Shown piece after piece: positions 33,545-42,541 of a DNA stretch of 64,000 nucleotides. The DNA lies in assembly GCF_014202995.1 (NCBI RefSeq), contig NZ_JACHIA010000011.1:1-64000 (forward strand), in the 5' to 3' direction. The notes under the pieces are model-generated. The model was given only the letters and a program-made list of their open reading frames with translations, did not search any database and was not told the origin of the DNA. The translations under genes were made by a program, and so were the position numbers. The stretch is from Longimicrobium terrae. GTDB taxonomy: Bacteria > Gemmatimonadota > Gemmatimonadetes > Longimicrobiales > Longimicrobiaceae. Position 1 is the stretch's first letter. Each line of letters begins with the position of its first letter.

Positions 33545-34525
33545 ATGCACATTGCTCTGCTGGGCGCCACCGGCGCCGTGGGACGCACCATGCTGCAGGT
33601 GCTGCGCGAACGCGACCTGCCGGTGGACAAGCTGACGCTCCTTGCGTCGGAGCGTTCCGCCGGACGCGAGATCGAGTGGAACGGAAAGTCGTACACCGTG
33701 CAGGCGCCCGCGCGGGGCTGCTTTCGCGGGGTGGACTACGCCCTCTTTTCCGCCGGGGCGGACCGCTCGCTGGAGTGGGGACCGCGCGCCGCGGACGAGG
33801 GCGCCGTCGTCGTCGACAACTCCTCGGCGTTCCGCACGGAAGCCGACGTCCCGCTCGTCGTCCCCGAAGTGAACCTGGACGCGGCGCGCAACCGGCCGCG
33901 CGGCATCATCGCCAACCCCAACTGCTCCACCATCCAGATGGTGGTGGCGCTGGAGGCCATCCGCCGGGCGGCGGGGCTCACGCGCGTGGTGGCGAGCACC
34001 TACCAGTCCGTCAGCGGGGCGGGGGAGACGGGGCGCGACGCGCTGCGCCACGAACTCGCGGGCCAGGCGGATTCGCACTCGCCCTTTGCACGGCCCATCG
34101 CGGGGAACGTGCTGCCGCAGATCGGGTCCATCGACGGCGAGGGATGGACGGGCGAAGAGCGCAAGATCATGCAGGAGACGCGCAAGATCCTTTCGCTTCC
34201 CGACCTCGCCGTGACGGCGACGTGCGTGCGGGTGCCGGTGGATGTGGGCCATTCCGTTTCGGTGATGGCGGAAACCGAGCGGGAGATTTCCGCCGAGGAG
34301 GCGCTGCGCGTGCTGGCGGCGTTCCCCGGCGTGGTGGCATCCTCGTCCGCGGACGCGTATCCTACCGCGCGGGAGATCGCAGGGCGCGACGAGGTGTTCG
34401 TGGGGCGCGTGCGGCGCGATCCGTTTCTGGCCCGCACGCTGCACCTGTGGGTGGTCGCGGACAACCTGCGCAAGGGCGCGGCGACCAACGCCGTACAGAT
34501 CGTGGAGGAACTCTCGGGTGCCTAA
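33545..34525 (+). CDS. asd: Aspartate-semialdehyde dehydrogenase
   Basis: This 326-residue enzyme reduces aspartyl phosphate to aspartate semialdehyde with NADPH. The Rossmann motif is LLGATGAVG, the active-site Cys is in NPNCSTIQ, and the substrate-binding Arg and catalytic His are in RVPVDVGHS. It is a direct partner of the aspartate kinase encoded just upstream, so the two reactions are co-expressed. Its 3' end overlaps the Nudix gene by 8 nt. Confidence 0.95.
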   Translation: MHIALLGATGAVGRTMLQVLRERDLPVDKLTLLASERSAGREIEWNGKSYTVQAPARGCFRGVDYALFSAGADRSLEWGPRAADEGAVVVDNSSAFRTEADVPLVVPEVNLDAARNRPRGIIANPNCSTIQMVVALEAIRRAAGLTRVVASTYQSVSGAGETGRDALRHELAGQADSHSPFARPIAGNVLPQIGSIDGEGWTGEERKIMQETRKILSLPDLAVTATCVRVPVDVGHSVSVMAETEREISAEEALRVLAAFPGVVASSSADAYPTAREIAGRDEVFVGRVRRDPFLARTLHLWVVADNLRKGAATNAVQIVEELSGA

Positions 34526-35030
34526 GCGGCGTCGGGAAGGCAGCGCCCGCACGCGGGCCGTGATCGAGACCAGTGCCGGCGGCGTATGCTACCGCTGGCA
34601 CGAGGGCCGCGCGCACGTGCTGCTCATCCGTGACGCCTATCAGCACTGGGGCTTTCCCAAGGGGCACGTGGAAGGCGCCGAGACCGCCGCCGACGCCGCC
34701 CTGCGCGAAGTGGAGGAAGAGACGGGGCTGACGGAACTCCGTCTCGGGCCCCGGCTGCGCACCATCGACTGGTTCTTTCGCTTTCGCGGCAAGCTGATTC
34801 ACAAGTACTGCCACTTCTACCTGATCGAATCTCCCTGCGGCGAAACCTGCCCGCAGCGCGAGGAAGGGATCACGGAGTGCATCTGGCTGCCGCTGGAGGA
34901 TGCGATCCAGTCCATCTCGTACGACAACGCCCGCGAGGTGCTGATGCTGGCCGCCGAGCGCCTGCTGGGCGAGGTGCGCGCCGCGGTGGCCGCCCATCGC
35001 GCGGCGGAGTCGTCGGCCGAGCAGAACTGA
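34518..35030 (+). CDS. Nudix hydrolase
   Basis: This 170-residue protein contains a complete Nudix box, GHVEGAETAADAALREVEEETGL, at about residues 51-73. The start is a GTG overlapping the asd stop. The first lines (KRRREGSARTRAVIETSAGGVCYRW) and WFFRFRGKLIHKYCHFYLI fit the Ap4A / house-cleaning Nudix subgroup. The substrate is a nucleoside diphosphate derivative but which one cannot be told. Positive residues at the N-terminus might bind RNA or polyphosphate. Confidence 0.92.
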   Translation: MPKRRREGSARTRAVIETSAGGVCYRWHEGRAHVLLIRDAYQHWGFPKGHVEGAETAADAALREVEEETGLTELRLGPRLRTIDWFFRFRGKLIHKYCHFYLIESPCGETCPQREEGITECIWLPLEDAIQSISYDNAREVLMLAAERLLGEVRAAVAAHRAAESSAEQN

Positions 35031-35037
35031 GCGGCGG

Positions 35038-35403
35038 ATGACGGAAACCGATCCGCGCGGGGTGGATTACGACTTCGTCCGGCGGTGCGCGCTCGCCCTG
35101 CCGGGAGTGACGGAGGGGATGTCGTACGGCACGCCGTCCCTGCACCTCGGCCGCAAGCTGTTTCTGCGGCTACGGGAGGATGGGGAGTCGCTGGTGCTCA
35201 AGACGGACTTCTACGAGCGCGACCACCTGCTGGCCAGCGACCCGGCCGCGTTCTTTACCGAACCGCACTACGACGGCTATCCCATCGTCCTCGTGCACCT
35301 GTCCGCCGCGCCGCGCGAGCAGCTTCGCGGGTTGATCGTGGATGGGTGGCGGCGCCTGGCCACGAAGAAGCAGGTGGCGGCCTACGATGCAGCGGCGGAA
35401 TGA
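35038..35403 (+). CDS. MmcQ/YjbR family protein
   Basis: This 121-residue protein has the MmcQ/YjbR (CyaY-like fold) pattern: ALALPGVTEGMSYGTPSLHLGRKLFLRL, LVLKTDFYERDHLL, HYDGYPIVLVHL, and a terminal WRRLATKKQVAAYD. Members are small DNA-binding-like proteins of unknown role, often annotated DUF419. It sits 7 nt after the Nudix gene and reads as the end of the lysC operon. Confidence 0.85.
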   Translation: MTETDPRGVDYDFVRRCALALPGVTEGMSYGTPSLHLGRKLFLRLREDGESLVLKTDFYERDHLLASDPAAFFTEPHYDGYPIVLVHLSAAPREQLRGLIVDGWRRLATKKQVAAYDAAAE

Positions 35404-35525
35404 AGACGCAGTTCCATGTTGCGCGTTCGGACTGATTTAGACATCATTTGGCGCCACCTCTCGCAGCACCGGCCCGCTCCCGGCGTGCCGAAACGTTCGG
35501 TGCTCCGCAATCCGCTCTGGAGAAC

Positions 35526-36104
35526 GTGACCAGCGAGACCCCCGAAGGCCGTCTGGAAGCCGTCCTTTCCGCCGTGATCGAGGCCCTTCCCTCGGCGGCG
35601 GGCCGGGAGCGCGCGCACCTGCTGAAGCGCGCGGGCGATGCATGCGTCAGCATGGGCGAGCCGCGCCGCGCGCTGAGCTGGTACGGGCGCGCGGTGGACC
35701 AGTGGCTGGAACTGGGCGACGCATCGCAGGCGGCGCTGCTGTGCAGGCTGATCATCTTTGTGCAGCCGGAGGCGGTGCGGGCGCGGTGCACGCTCACCTG
35801 GATTGCGCTGGGCGCCGAGCGGCACGCCGAGGTGGCGCCGCTGCTCAAGGACTACGTGGAGGCGGCGCGGCACGCGGGGCAGACGCAGGTTGCCGCGCAG
35901 CAGCTGGGGTGGATGTTCGAGGCCGCGCACACCGAGCCCACGCGCGCCCGCATCGTGGTGGGCATGCTGCGCCTGGGGGAGACGGAGCGCGCCGAGGCGC
36001 TGGCCGCGGAGCTGGCCGGAATGGCGCCGGGTTCGGGCGCGGCGGACCGCGAAGAGCTGTGGACGCGCGTGCTGCGGGCTGCGGTGGGGACGCCGGCTGT
36101 GTAG
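35526..36104 (+). CDS. TPR-like helical repeat protein
   Basis: This protein of about 192 residues is all-helical with TPR-style pairs: RAHLLKRAGDACVSMGEPRRALSWYGRAVDQWLELG, AALLCRLIIFVQPEAVRARCTLTWIAL and TRARIVVGMLRLGETERAEALAAELAGM. No signal or membrane segment. TPR units bind peptides or help complexes, but the partner is unknown. The GTG at 35526 follows GGAG; a TTG at 35448 would add 26 unstructured residues. It is not clearly part of the lysC operon (122-nt gap). Confidence 0.7.
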   Translation: MTSETPEGRLEAVLSAVIEALPSAAGRERAHLLKRAGDACVSMGEPRRALSWYGRAVDQWLELGDASQAALLCRLIIFVQPEAVRARCTLTWIALGAERHAEVAPLLKDYVEAARHAGQTQVAAQQLGWMFEAAHTEPTRARIVVGMLRLGETERAEALAAELAGMAPGSGAADREELWTRVLRAAVGTPAV

Positions 36105-36110
36105 AACTGC

Positions 36111-36152
36111 ATCTCACGCAGAGGCCGCGGGGGCCGCGGAGGTCGCGGGGAA
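36111..36152. repeat. Copy of the GGTCGCGG-type repeat
   Basis: CTCACGCAGAGG followed by CCGCGGGGG, CCGCGGAGG and TCGCGGGG units. It abuts a GCAGAG palindrome at 36174. Confidence 0.65.
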
Positions 36153-36173
36153 CAGACAGGAAAAGACGATGGG

Positions 36174-36304
36174 GTCACGCAGAGGAGCAGAGCCGCAGAG
36201 GAGAACTGAAGAGAAGACGAATCGAAGAACGGTAGGGCTGGATTGGGTTTTTCGCGTGGTTCTCCGTTCTTTCTCTTCTCTGCGGCTCTGCGCCTCTGCG
36301 TGAC
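36174..36304. repeat. Long palindrome with GCAGAG-repeat arms, copy 1
   Basis: The left arm (GTCACGCAGAGGAGCAGAGCC, 36174-36212) and the right arm (36271-36304) are inverted copies with few mismatches, separated by about 58 nt. The arms are built of tandem GCAGAG/ACGCAGAG units. A second copy is at 56781-56878 and a half copy follows tetR at 43301-43335. Confidence 0.85.
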
Positions 36305-36327
36305 ACATCTTTTTGATATCAGAAACG

Positions 36328-36358
36328 GCAAAGGCCGCCCATCACGGGCGGCCTTTGT
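36328..36358 (-). terminator. Terminator of the RND efflux operon
   Basis: GGCAAAGGCCGCCC pairs with GGGCGGCCTTTG around ATCAC. It lies 17 nt past the outer-membrane-factor stop codon on the minus strand. Confidence 0.8.
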
Positions 36359-36375
36359 CGTTCTGCCCATCCAGC

Positions 36376-37848
36376 CTACTGCGCGTTGTCCCAGCTGCCG
36401 CCGAGCGCGCGGTACAGGTTCACGATGGAGACCAGGTACTGCCGCTCCGCCTGCACCAGCGCCAGCCGGGCGGCAAACAGCTGCCGCTGCGGATCCAGCA
36501 CCTCCAGGTAGCTCGACACGCCGGCCCGGTACCGCTGCTCCGCCATGTTCAGCGCCGCCCGCAGCGCCTGCACCTGCGCGCCGCGCGCCAGAAGCTGGTC
36601 CCGCCCGGAGCGCACGCCGGCCAGCGCGTCGTCCGCCTCGCGCAGGGCGGACAGCACCGTCTGCTCGTACTGCGAGCGCGCCTGTACGGTGCGCGCCCGC
36701 GCCGCGCCCTCTTCGCCGCGCTGGCGTCCACCGGTGAACAGGGGGACGGAAACGCCCAGTTGCATCGTGTACACCTCGCCCGAGCGGTCGAAGAGGCCGC
36801 TGAAGTTCTCGCGCTGCGTGCCGTACATCCCCGTAAGCGCCACGGAGGGATAGCGGTTCGCCATCGTCGCGCCCACGCGGGCGGTGGACGCCTGCAGCGC
36901 CCGCTCCGCCGCGCGCACGTCCGGGCGCCCGGCGATCAGCTCACCGGGGATGGAGGCGGGGATGGAAACGGCGCGCACCACCTCCTCCAGCGGCCGGCCC
37001 CGGGCGATTGGCCCCGGCGCGCGGCCCAGCAGCAGCGCCAGGCGGTTCTCCGCCTCCGTCCGCTGCCGCGCGAAGTCCGCCAGCCGCGCCGCCGGGTCCG
37101 CCAACTCCGCCTCGAACTGCCGCACATCCAGCTCCGACGTCACTCCCTGCCGAAAGCGCTGCCGGGCCAGCTCCACCGTGAGCCGCCGCGACTCCAGCGT
37201 TTCCTCCGCCAGCCGCAGATTCTCATCCAGCTCCCGCATCTGCAGGTACGCGGTGGCCACGTCGCCCACCAGCGAGAGGGTGACGGCGCGCGCATCCTCC
37301 CGCCGCGCGCCCAGGTCGTAGCGCGCCGCCTGGGTGCCGCGCCGTGTCTGCCCCCAGAAGTCCAGCTCCCACGTCGCGTCACCCGTCACCCGCACCGCGT
37401 CGAACTCCAGCCCGTTGGGGCCCTGGATGGCGCGGTTGCGGCTCGTCCCCGCGTTGGCGCTCACCTGCGGATACAGCCCGCTGCGCGCCACGGTGACCAG
37501 CGACCGGTACTCCCGCACGCGCCCCTCCGCCAGCGCCAGTTCGCGGTTGCCCGCCACCGCTTCGTTGACGAGCGACACCAGCTGCGGGTCCTGCAGCACG
37601 TCAAGCCAGGCCAGCGCGCGCGTCGTGTCCAGCTGCGTGCCCGCCGAGGCGAGGGGCGCGGGCTGTGCGGCGCGCGTGCGGGAAAGCGAGTCCAGGTACG
37701 CGCGCGTAGCGGGGGAAAGCGCCCCGTCCGCGCGGGTCTGTAGCGCCGGCACCGGGCCCGGCGATGCCCCCGGCCGCGGGCCCACCGTGCAGGCGGCCAG
37801 CAGCAGGGCGAGCGCCAACGCCGGCGCCGCGTGGATCAATCGCATCAT
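36376..37848 (-). CDS. Outer membrane efflux lipoprotein (OprM/NodT family)
   Basis: This 490-residue TolC-like outer-membrane channel has a lipobox LAAC at residues 17-20 and the two-repeat OMF architecture. Family signatures are the DNPQLVSLVNEA-like block (WLDVLQDPQLVSLVNEAVAGN), RPDVRAAERAL, and the SAF-type repeat SLVTVARSGLYPQVSANAG. It would connect the RND pump to the outside. The OMF stop is near the terminator at 36328. The gene is 2 nt after the RND pump gene, so it is the last gene of the efflux operon. Confidence 0.93.
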   Translation of the reverse strand: MMRLIHAAPALALALLLAACTVGPRPGASPGPVPALQTRADGALSPATRAYLDSLSRTRAAQPAPLASAGTQLDTTRALAWLDVLQDPQLVSLVNEAVAGNRELALAEGRVREYRSLVTVARSGLYPQVSANAGTSRNRAIQGPNGLEFDAVRVTGDATWELDFWGQTRRGTQAARYDLGARREDARAVTLSLVGDVATAYLQMRELDENLRLAEETLESRRLTVELARQRFRQGVTSELDVRQFEAELADPAARLADFARQRTEAENRLALLLGRAPGPIARGRPLEEVVRAVSIPASIPGELIAGRPDVRAAERALQASTARVGATMANRYPSVALTGMYGTQRENFSGLFDRSGEVYTMQLGVSVPLFTGGRQRGEEGAARARTVQARSQYEQTVLSALREADDALAGVRSGRDQLLARGAQVQALRAALNMAEQRYRAGVSSYLEVLDPQRQLFAARLALVQAERQYLVSIVNLYRALGGSWDNAQ

Positions 37849-37850
37849 GT

Positions 37851-40800
37851 TCAGTCTCCCTGCGCGGGCGCGAACGCGGGCACGACGGCCGGGCCGCGGC
37901 GCTCCACCAGCGAGCGGATGGCAAAGTAGAAGAAGGGGACAAAGAACACGCCCATCACCGTGGCTCCCAACATCCCGAAGAACACGCTGGTGCCCAGCGA
38001 ATGCCGGCTGGCCGCGCCCGCGCCGCTCGCGAACACCAGCGGCGCCACGCCCAGGATGAAGGCGAACGAGGTCATGAGGATGGGGCGGAACCGCTCGCGC
38101 GCCGCTTCCATCGACGCCTCCAGCACCGAGTGCCCCTGCGCCCGCAGCTCCGTGGCGAACTCCACGATCAGCACCGCGTTCTTGGCGGCCAGGCCGATGA
38201 CGGCAAACAGTCCCACCTGGAAGTACACGTCGTTGGGCATCCCCCGCAGCCAGATGGCCAGGATGGCGGACAGCACGCCGAACGGCACGCCCAGCAGCAC
38301 CGCGAACGGCACCGACCAGCTCTCGTACTGCGACGCCAGGACGAGGAAGACGAGCAACAGCGCCAGCGCGAGCACCGTGGCGCTGGACCCGCCCGCCGCG
38401 CGCTCCTGGAACGATTCACCGCTGTACGCGAAGCCCACGCCCTGCGCGGCGTACTTGGTGTTCACCAGGCTCTCCACCGCGTCCAGCATCTGCCCCGAGC
38501 TCTGCCCCGGCTTGGGCGTGCCGGTGATCATGGCGCTGGGAAAGCCGTTGAAGCGCGTCAGCACGCTGGGCGCGCCCCGCATCTCCGTCCGCACCAGCGC
38601 GCTCATGGGCACCATCTCGTTCGTCGCGCTGCGCACGTAGAAGCGGCCGATGTCCTCCGGCCGCTGGCGGAACGGAGCCAGCGCCTCGGCCTGCACGCGA
38701 AACGTGCGGCCGTACAGGTTGAAGTCGTTGATGTACAGCGTCGACAGCATGGCCTGCAGAGTGGAAAAGATCTGCCCCGTCCCCACGCCGCGGGCGCGCG
38801 CCGCGTCCTCGTCCACCGTCACGTACAGCTGCGGCACGTCCGTGCGCACGCCGCCGTTGGCGCCCTGCACCGCGGTGGCGTTGGCGTCCGCCACGAACTC
38901 CTGTACCGCGCCCGCGAAGTCACGGATGTCGCCGCCGGAGCGCTGCTGAAGGTTCACCTCCAGCCCGCTGGCGGTGCCCAGCCCGGGGATTTCCGGGAAG
39001 TTGAAGCCGAACCCCACGGCTTGGCGCATTCCGAACAGCTTGCCGTTGGTGCGCCCCAGCACCGCCTCCATCTGCTCGTCCGCCGAGTGGCGCTCTTCCC
39101 ACGGCTTGAGCATGGCGAACAGCGTGGCCGAGTTGGTCTGGTTGGAGCTGCTCAGCAGGTCCAGCCCGGCCACGGCGACGACACCGGCGATGGCGGGATC
39201 GGCCTTGAGCATCGCCTCTACCTGCTCCACCGTCTGCACCGTGCGCTGCAGCGAGGCGCCGTCCGGAAGCTGCACCGCCATGGCGAAGTATCCCTTGTCC
39301 TCGCTGGGAATGAAGCCGCCCGGCACCCGGTTGAAGAGCAGCGCGATCAGCCCGATGGACAGCACGAACGCGCCGGCCCACGCCTTGGGGTGCCGCGTCA
39401 TCCGCGACGCCGCGCGCACGTAGCCGTTGGTCACCCGCCCGAAGCCGCGGTTGAAGGCGGAAAAGAAGCGGCCCTGCTTCTTTTCATCCTCCGGCACGTG
39501 CTTGAGCAGCATGGCGCACAGCGCGGGCGTCAGCGTCAGCGCCACCATCCCGGAGAGCAGGACGGAGATGACGATGGTCACCGCGAACTGCTGGTACATC
39601 GCCCCCGTGATTCCCGACACGAACGCGACGGGGATGAACACCGAGCACAGGACGAGGACGATGGCGATCAGCGCGCCGGAAATCTGGTGCATGGCGCGGT
39701 TGGTGGCTTCGCGCGGCGACACGTGCTCCGTCGCCATGATGCGCTCCACGTTCTCGATCACCACGATCGCGTCGTCCACCACGATGCCGATGGCCAGCAC
39801 CATTCCGAACAGCGTGAGCGTGTTGATGGTAAAGCCCAGCGCCCACAATCCCACGAACGTCCCCACGATGCTCACCGGCACCGCCAGCAGCGGAATCACC
39901 GTCGCCCGCCATCCCTGAAGGAAGAGGAAGACGACGAACGTCACCAGCAGCATGGCCTCCGCCAGCGTCTTGATGACTTCGGCGATGGATTCGGTGATGA
40001 ACGGCGTGGTGTCGAAGGGGATGGACCAGCGCACGCCGGCGGGAAACGCCTTCTGCAGCTCGTCCAGCCGCGCGACCGCGGCGGCCTTCACGTCCAGGTC
40101 GTTGGCGCCGGGGCGGGCGTAGAGGGCGAACAGCGCCGTCTCCTTGCCGTTCAGCCGGCTGGACTGGTCGTAGCCCTTGGAGCCCAGCGTGACCGTGGCC
40201 AGGTCCTTTACGCGCACGACGGAGCCGTCCGCCTGCGCGCGGACGATGATGTTGCCGAACTGCTCCGGCGTGGTCAGCCGGCCCGCGGTGGTGACGGGAA
40301 TGGTGAGCTGCGTCCCCATCGGCGAGGGCTCGCGCCCCAGCCGGCCGCCGGGCTTGGTGGCGTTCTGCTCGCGCACCGCGTTGGCCACGTCATCCACCGT
40401 AATCCCCAGCTGCGCCATGCGGTCGGGGTCCAGGCTCAGCAGCATGGAAAAGTCGAGCGAGCCGAAGAAGGTGGCGTTGCCCACGCCGGGCAGCCGCTTC
40501 AACTCGTTCTCCACGTACAGCTTGCCGTAGTTGGCCAGGTACGCCGCGTCGTGCGTGGGATTGCTGCTGGTCAGCGCGCCCACGAGCAGGATGTTGGCGT
40601 TGGCCTTGGTGACCGTGATCCCCTGCGCGCGTACGGACGAGGGAAGCTGCGGCTCGGCCAGGGAGATGGCGTTCTGCACGTCCACCGCGGCCAGGTCCTG
40701 GTCGCGGCTGATGTCAAAGAACACGGACAGGTTCATCACCCCGTCCGCCGAGTTGGACGACTTGTAGTAGAGCAGCCCGTCCAGCCCGGCCAACTGCTGC

Positions 40801-41069
40801 TCGATGGGCGCGGCGACGGCGTTGGCCACGTCCTCCGCGCTGGCGCCGGGATAGACCGCGACCACCTGGATGGAGGGCGGGGTGATTTCCGGATACCGGT
40901 TCACCGGCAGGATGTACATGGTGATGGCGCCCGCCAGCAGCACCACGATGGACAGCACGATGGCCAGCACCGGCCGCCGGACGAACAGGTACTCGCGCTT
41001 TCCCTCGGGCCCGTCGGGCTCCAGCCCGGCCACGCGGTTGGCGCTGGATGGATGAGCCGTGGCGATCAC
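37851..41069 (-). CDS. RND multidrug efflux permease (AcrB/HAE1 type)
   Basis: This 1072-residue inner-membrane pump belongs to the HAE1 class. The start is a GTG at 41069 overlapping the adaptor gene by 4 nt. Proton relay residues are present: the DD pair in AIGIVVDDAIVVIENVERI and Lys in GLAAKNAVLIVEFA. Signature blocks include ITPPSIQVVAVYPGASAEDVANAVAAPIE, GFIPSEDKGYF and FRPILMTSFAFILGVAPL. It exports hydrophobic drugs, solvents or detergents as part of a tripartite complex with the adaptor upstream and the channel downstream. Control by the divergent TetR at 42542 is inferred. Confidence 0.95.
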   Translation of the reverse strand: MIATAHPSSANRVAGLEPDGPEGKREYLFVRRPVLAIVLSIVVLLAGAITMYILPVNRYPEITPPSIQVVAVYPGASAEDVANAVAAPIEQQLAGLDGLLYYKSSNSADGVMNLSVFFDISRDQDLAAVDVQNAISLAEPQLPSSVRAQGITVTKANANILLVGALTSSNPTHDAAYLANYGKLYVENELKRLPGVGNATFFGSLDFSMLLSLDPDRMAQLGITVDDVANAVREQNATKPGGRLGREPSPMGTQLTIPVTTAGRLTTPEQFGNIIVRAQADGSVVRVKDLATVTLGSKGYDQSSRLNGKETALFALYARPGANDLDVKAAAVARLDELQKAFPAGVRWSIPFDTTPFITESIAEVIKTLAEAMLLVTFVVFLFLQGWRATVIPLLAVPVSIVGTFVGLWALGFTINTLTLFGMVLAIGIVVDDAIVVIENVERIMATEHVSPREATNRAMHQISGALIAIVLVLCSVFIPVAFVSGITGAMYQQFAVTIVISVLLSGMVALTLTPALCAMLLKHVPEDEKKQGRFFSAFNRGFGRVTNGYVRAASRMTRHPKAWAGAFVLSIGLIALLFNRVPGGFIPSEDKGYFAMAVQLPDGASLQRTVQTVEQVEAMLKADPAIAGVVAVAGLDLLSSSNQTNSATLFAMLKPWEERHSADEQMEAVLGRTNGKLFGMRQAVGFGFNFPEIPGLGTASGLEVNLQQRSGGDIRDFAGAVQEFVADANATAVQGANGGVRTDVPQLYVTVDEDAARARGVGTGQIFSTLQAMLSTLYINDFNLYGRTFRVQAEALAPFRQRPEDIGRFYVRSATNEMVPMSALVRTEMRGAPSVLTRFNGFPSAMITGTPKPGQSSGQMLDAVESLVNTKYAAQGVGFAYSGESFQERAAGGSSATVLALALLLVFLVLASQYESWSVPFAVLLGVPFGVLSAILAIWLRGMPNDVYFQVGLFAVIGLAAKNAVLIVEFATELRAQGHSVLEASMEAARERFRPILMTSFAFILGVAPLVFASGAGAASRHSLGTSVFFGMLGATVMGVFFVPFFYFAIRSLVERRGPAVVPAFAPAQGD

Positions 41070-42313
41070 GGGTTCTCCTTCACGGCGACGGGCGCGGCGC
41101 CCGCGGCGGGCGTGCCCAGGGGAACGGGCTTCACCACGGCGCCGGGGCCGATCTTCTGCACGCCGTCCACGACGACGGTTTCACCCGCCTGCAGCCCGCT
41201 CTCGATCAGCCAGTCGCCGCCGGACCATCCCGTGGCCTTGACCTCGCGGCTGGCGACGCGGTTGCCCGCGCCCACGACGTACACGGTCTGCCGCCCCATC
41301 TGCTGAATGACGGCGCGCTGCGGAACCACGATGGCGTCGCCACGCGACAGCCCCAGCAACCGCACCCGCACGAACTGGCCGGGAAGCATCAGCCGCTGCC
41401 CGTTGGCGAACTGGGCGCGGTACTGCTGCGTCCCGGTCTGCGGATCCACCACCGGGTCGATGAAGCCGATGCGGCCCTCCGTGGGGAAGGGCGCGCCGTC
41501 CGGAAGCAGCGCCTGCACCCGCGCCGCGCCGCCCGGCGACACCGCGCGGTTCAGCTCCGGGTCGCGGCGCCAGCGGTACTGCTCCTGCGCGGCGGGGCGA
41601 AAGCTCACGTACACGGGATCGACGACGTCGATGGTGGTGAGCACGTCGCCCAGCCCGTTCACCTGGCTGCCCACGTCCAGCGCGGCGCGGCCCACGCGCC
41701 CGCCGATCTCGGCGCGGACCACGGTTTCGCCCAGGCTCTTGCGCGACTGGTCCGCCGCGGCGCGGGCATTTTCCACCTGCGCGGCGGCGGAGCGCACCGC
41801 GGTTTCGGCGTCGTCCACGTCCTGCCGGGCCACCGCGTTGTCCGCCAGCAGCGGACGAAGGCGTCCGGCCAGCGAGCGGGCGTTGGCCAGCTGCGCCTGT
41901 GCCTGCGTCAGCGAGGCGCGCGCACTGCGGTGGGCGGCCTCGTAGTTGGTGGGGTCGATGCGGTACAGCTCCTGCCCGGGCCGCACCTGCGCGCCTTCCT
42001 GAAAGAAGCGGGCGACCACCACGCCGCTCACCCGGGCGCGCACCTGCACGGACCGGTACGCCTCCACCTGCCCCGCGAACTCCAGGTTCTCGTCCGTGGG
42101 CCGCGAGGCGACGGTCAGAACGGTGACTTCGGACGGGGGCGGGGCGCCGCCGGGTGCGCCGGGGCCCTTGGCCTCCGCTTCGCCGCCGCCGCACGCCGCG
42201 AGCGCCAGGGCACCTGCGATGATCGTCAGGGAGAGTCTGCGTGGGGCGGACGGGGTGCCCGCACGTGCCATGCGGGCGGGGGAGGATCGGCCAGCATGCC
42301 TGTTCACTGTCAT
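41066..42313 (-). CDS. RND efflux periplasmic adaptor lipoprotein
   Basis: This protein of about 415 residues is the membrane-fusion protein of the pump. A lipoprotein signal ends in LALAAC. The family order follows: the beta-barrel/lipoyl segment VRARVSGVVVARFFQEGAQVRPGQELYRIDP, an alpha hairpin rich in Ala, Gln and Arg, and a distal beta domain (PVYVSFRPAAQE, IDPVVDPQTGTQQYRAQFAN, LLPGQFVRVRL, VPQRAVI). GGAG stands 7 nt before the ATG at 42313, which I prefer to the ATG at 42271. It is the first gene of the operon, read from the promoter at 42401-42429. Confidence 0.93.
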   Translation of the reverse strand: MTVNRHAGRSSPARMARAGTPSAPRRLSLTIIAGALALAACGGGEAEAKGPGAPGGAPPPSEVTVLTVASRPTDENLEFAGQVEAYRSVQVRARVSGVVVARFFQEGAQVRPGQELYRIDPTNYEAAHRSARASLTQAQAQLANARSLAGRLRPLLADNAVARQDVDDAETAVRSAAAQVENARAAADQSRKSLGETVVRAEIGGRVGRAALDVGSQVNGLGDVLTTIDVVDPVYVSFRPAAQEQYRWRRDPELNRAVSPGGAARVQALLPDGAPFPTEGRIGFIDPVVDPQTGTQQYRAQFANGQRLMLPGQFVRVRLLGLSRGDAIVVPQRAVIQQMGRQTVYVVGAGNRVASREVKATGWSGGDWLIESGLQAGETVVVDGVQKIGPGAVVKPVPLGTPAAGAAPVAVKENP

Positions 42314-42375
42314 TTTCGCGCGCTCCGGGCCCATGGGCCCATCGGTATCGGGGGTGCGTCCGCACTCCTTTGGTT

Positions 42376-42393
42376 GTGGACGATTCGGTCCAC
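42376..42393. promoter_or_regulatory. TetR operator candidate 1
   Basis: The 18-bp inverted repeat GTGGACGATTCGGTCCAC lies just downstream of the predicted start of the efflux operon. Its arms GTGGAC/GTCCAC recur in sites 2 and 3. Confidence 0.6.
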
Positions 42394-42400
42394 TAGGTGG

Positions 42401-42429
42401 ATTATTGGACGGATTGGTCCACTTGTCAA
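42401..42429 (-). promoter_or_regulatory. Promoter of the RND efflux operon
   Basis: On the minus strand, a perfect TTGACA at 42424-42429 and AATAAT at 42401-42406 are separated by 17 nt. This is the best -35/-10 match in the window. The start would be near 42394. Confidence 0.75.
42405..42422. promoter_or_regulatory. TetR operator candidate 2, within the efflux promoter spacer
   Basis: TTGGACGGATTGGTCCAC has the same 18-bp spacing as site 1 and fills the gap between the -35 and -10 boxes. Bound repressor would block polymerase. Confidence 0.65.
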
Positions 42430-42435
42430 GTGGAC
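42417..42435. promoter_or_regulatory. TetR operator candidate 3, over the divergent -35 boxes
   Basis: The 19-bp perfect palindrome GTCCACTTG-T-CAAGTGGAC overlaps site 2. It also includes TTGTCA (42423-42428), a -35 for rightward tetR transcription with TACGTT at 42446-42451 and 17-nt spacing. Confidence 0.6.
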
Positions 42436-42541
42436 CCATTCGCCCTACGTTGTGTAACGGATTGCGCACGCGGCGGGGGATGTGGGCCCGCCGGCGGCGT
42501 TTTCCGGACACGCGCAGAAGTGCGCCGAGAAGGGATTTGGG

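Noticed and set aside
34603-34618. A second sigma-54-like match, TGGCACGAGGGCCGC
   Set aside because: It has GG-N10-GC spacing but lies inside the Nudix coding sequence, with a poor -12 element; probably chance.
37764-41306. A reading frame of about 1180 codons on the plus strand
   Set aside because: It is antisense to the RND pump gene, whose motifs and length are unmistakable, and has His/Arg/Gly-rich antisense composition.
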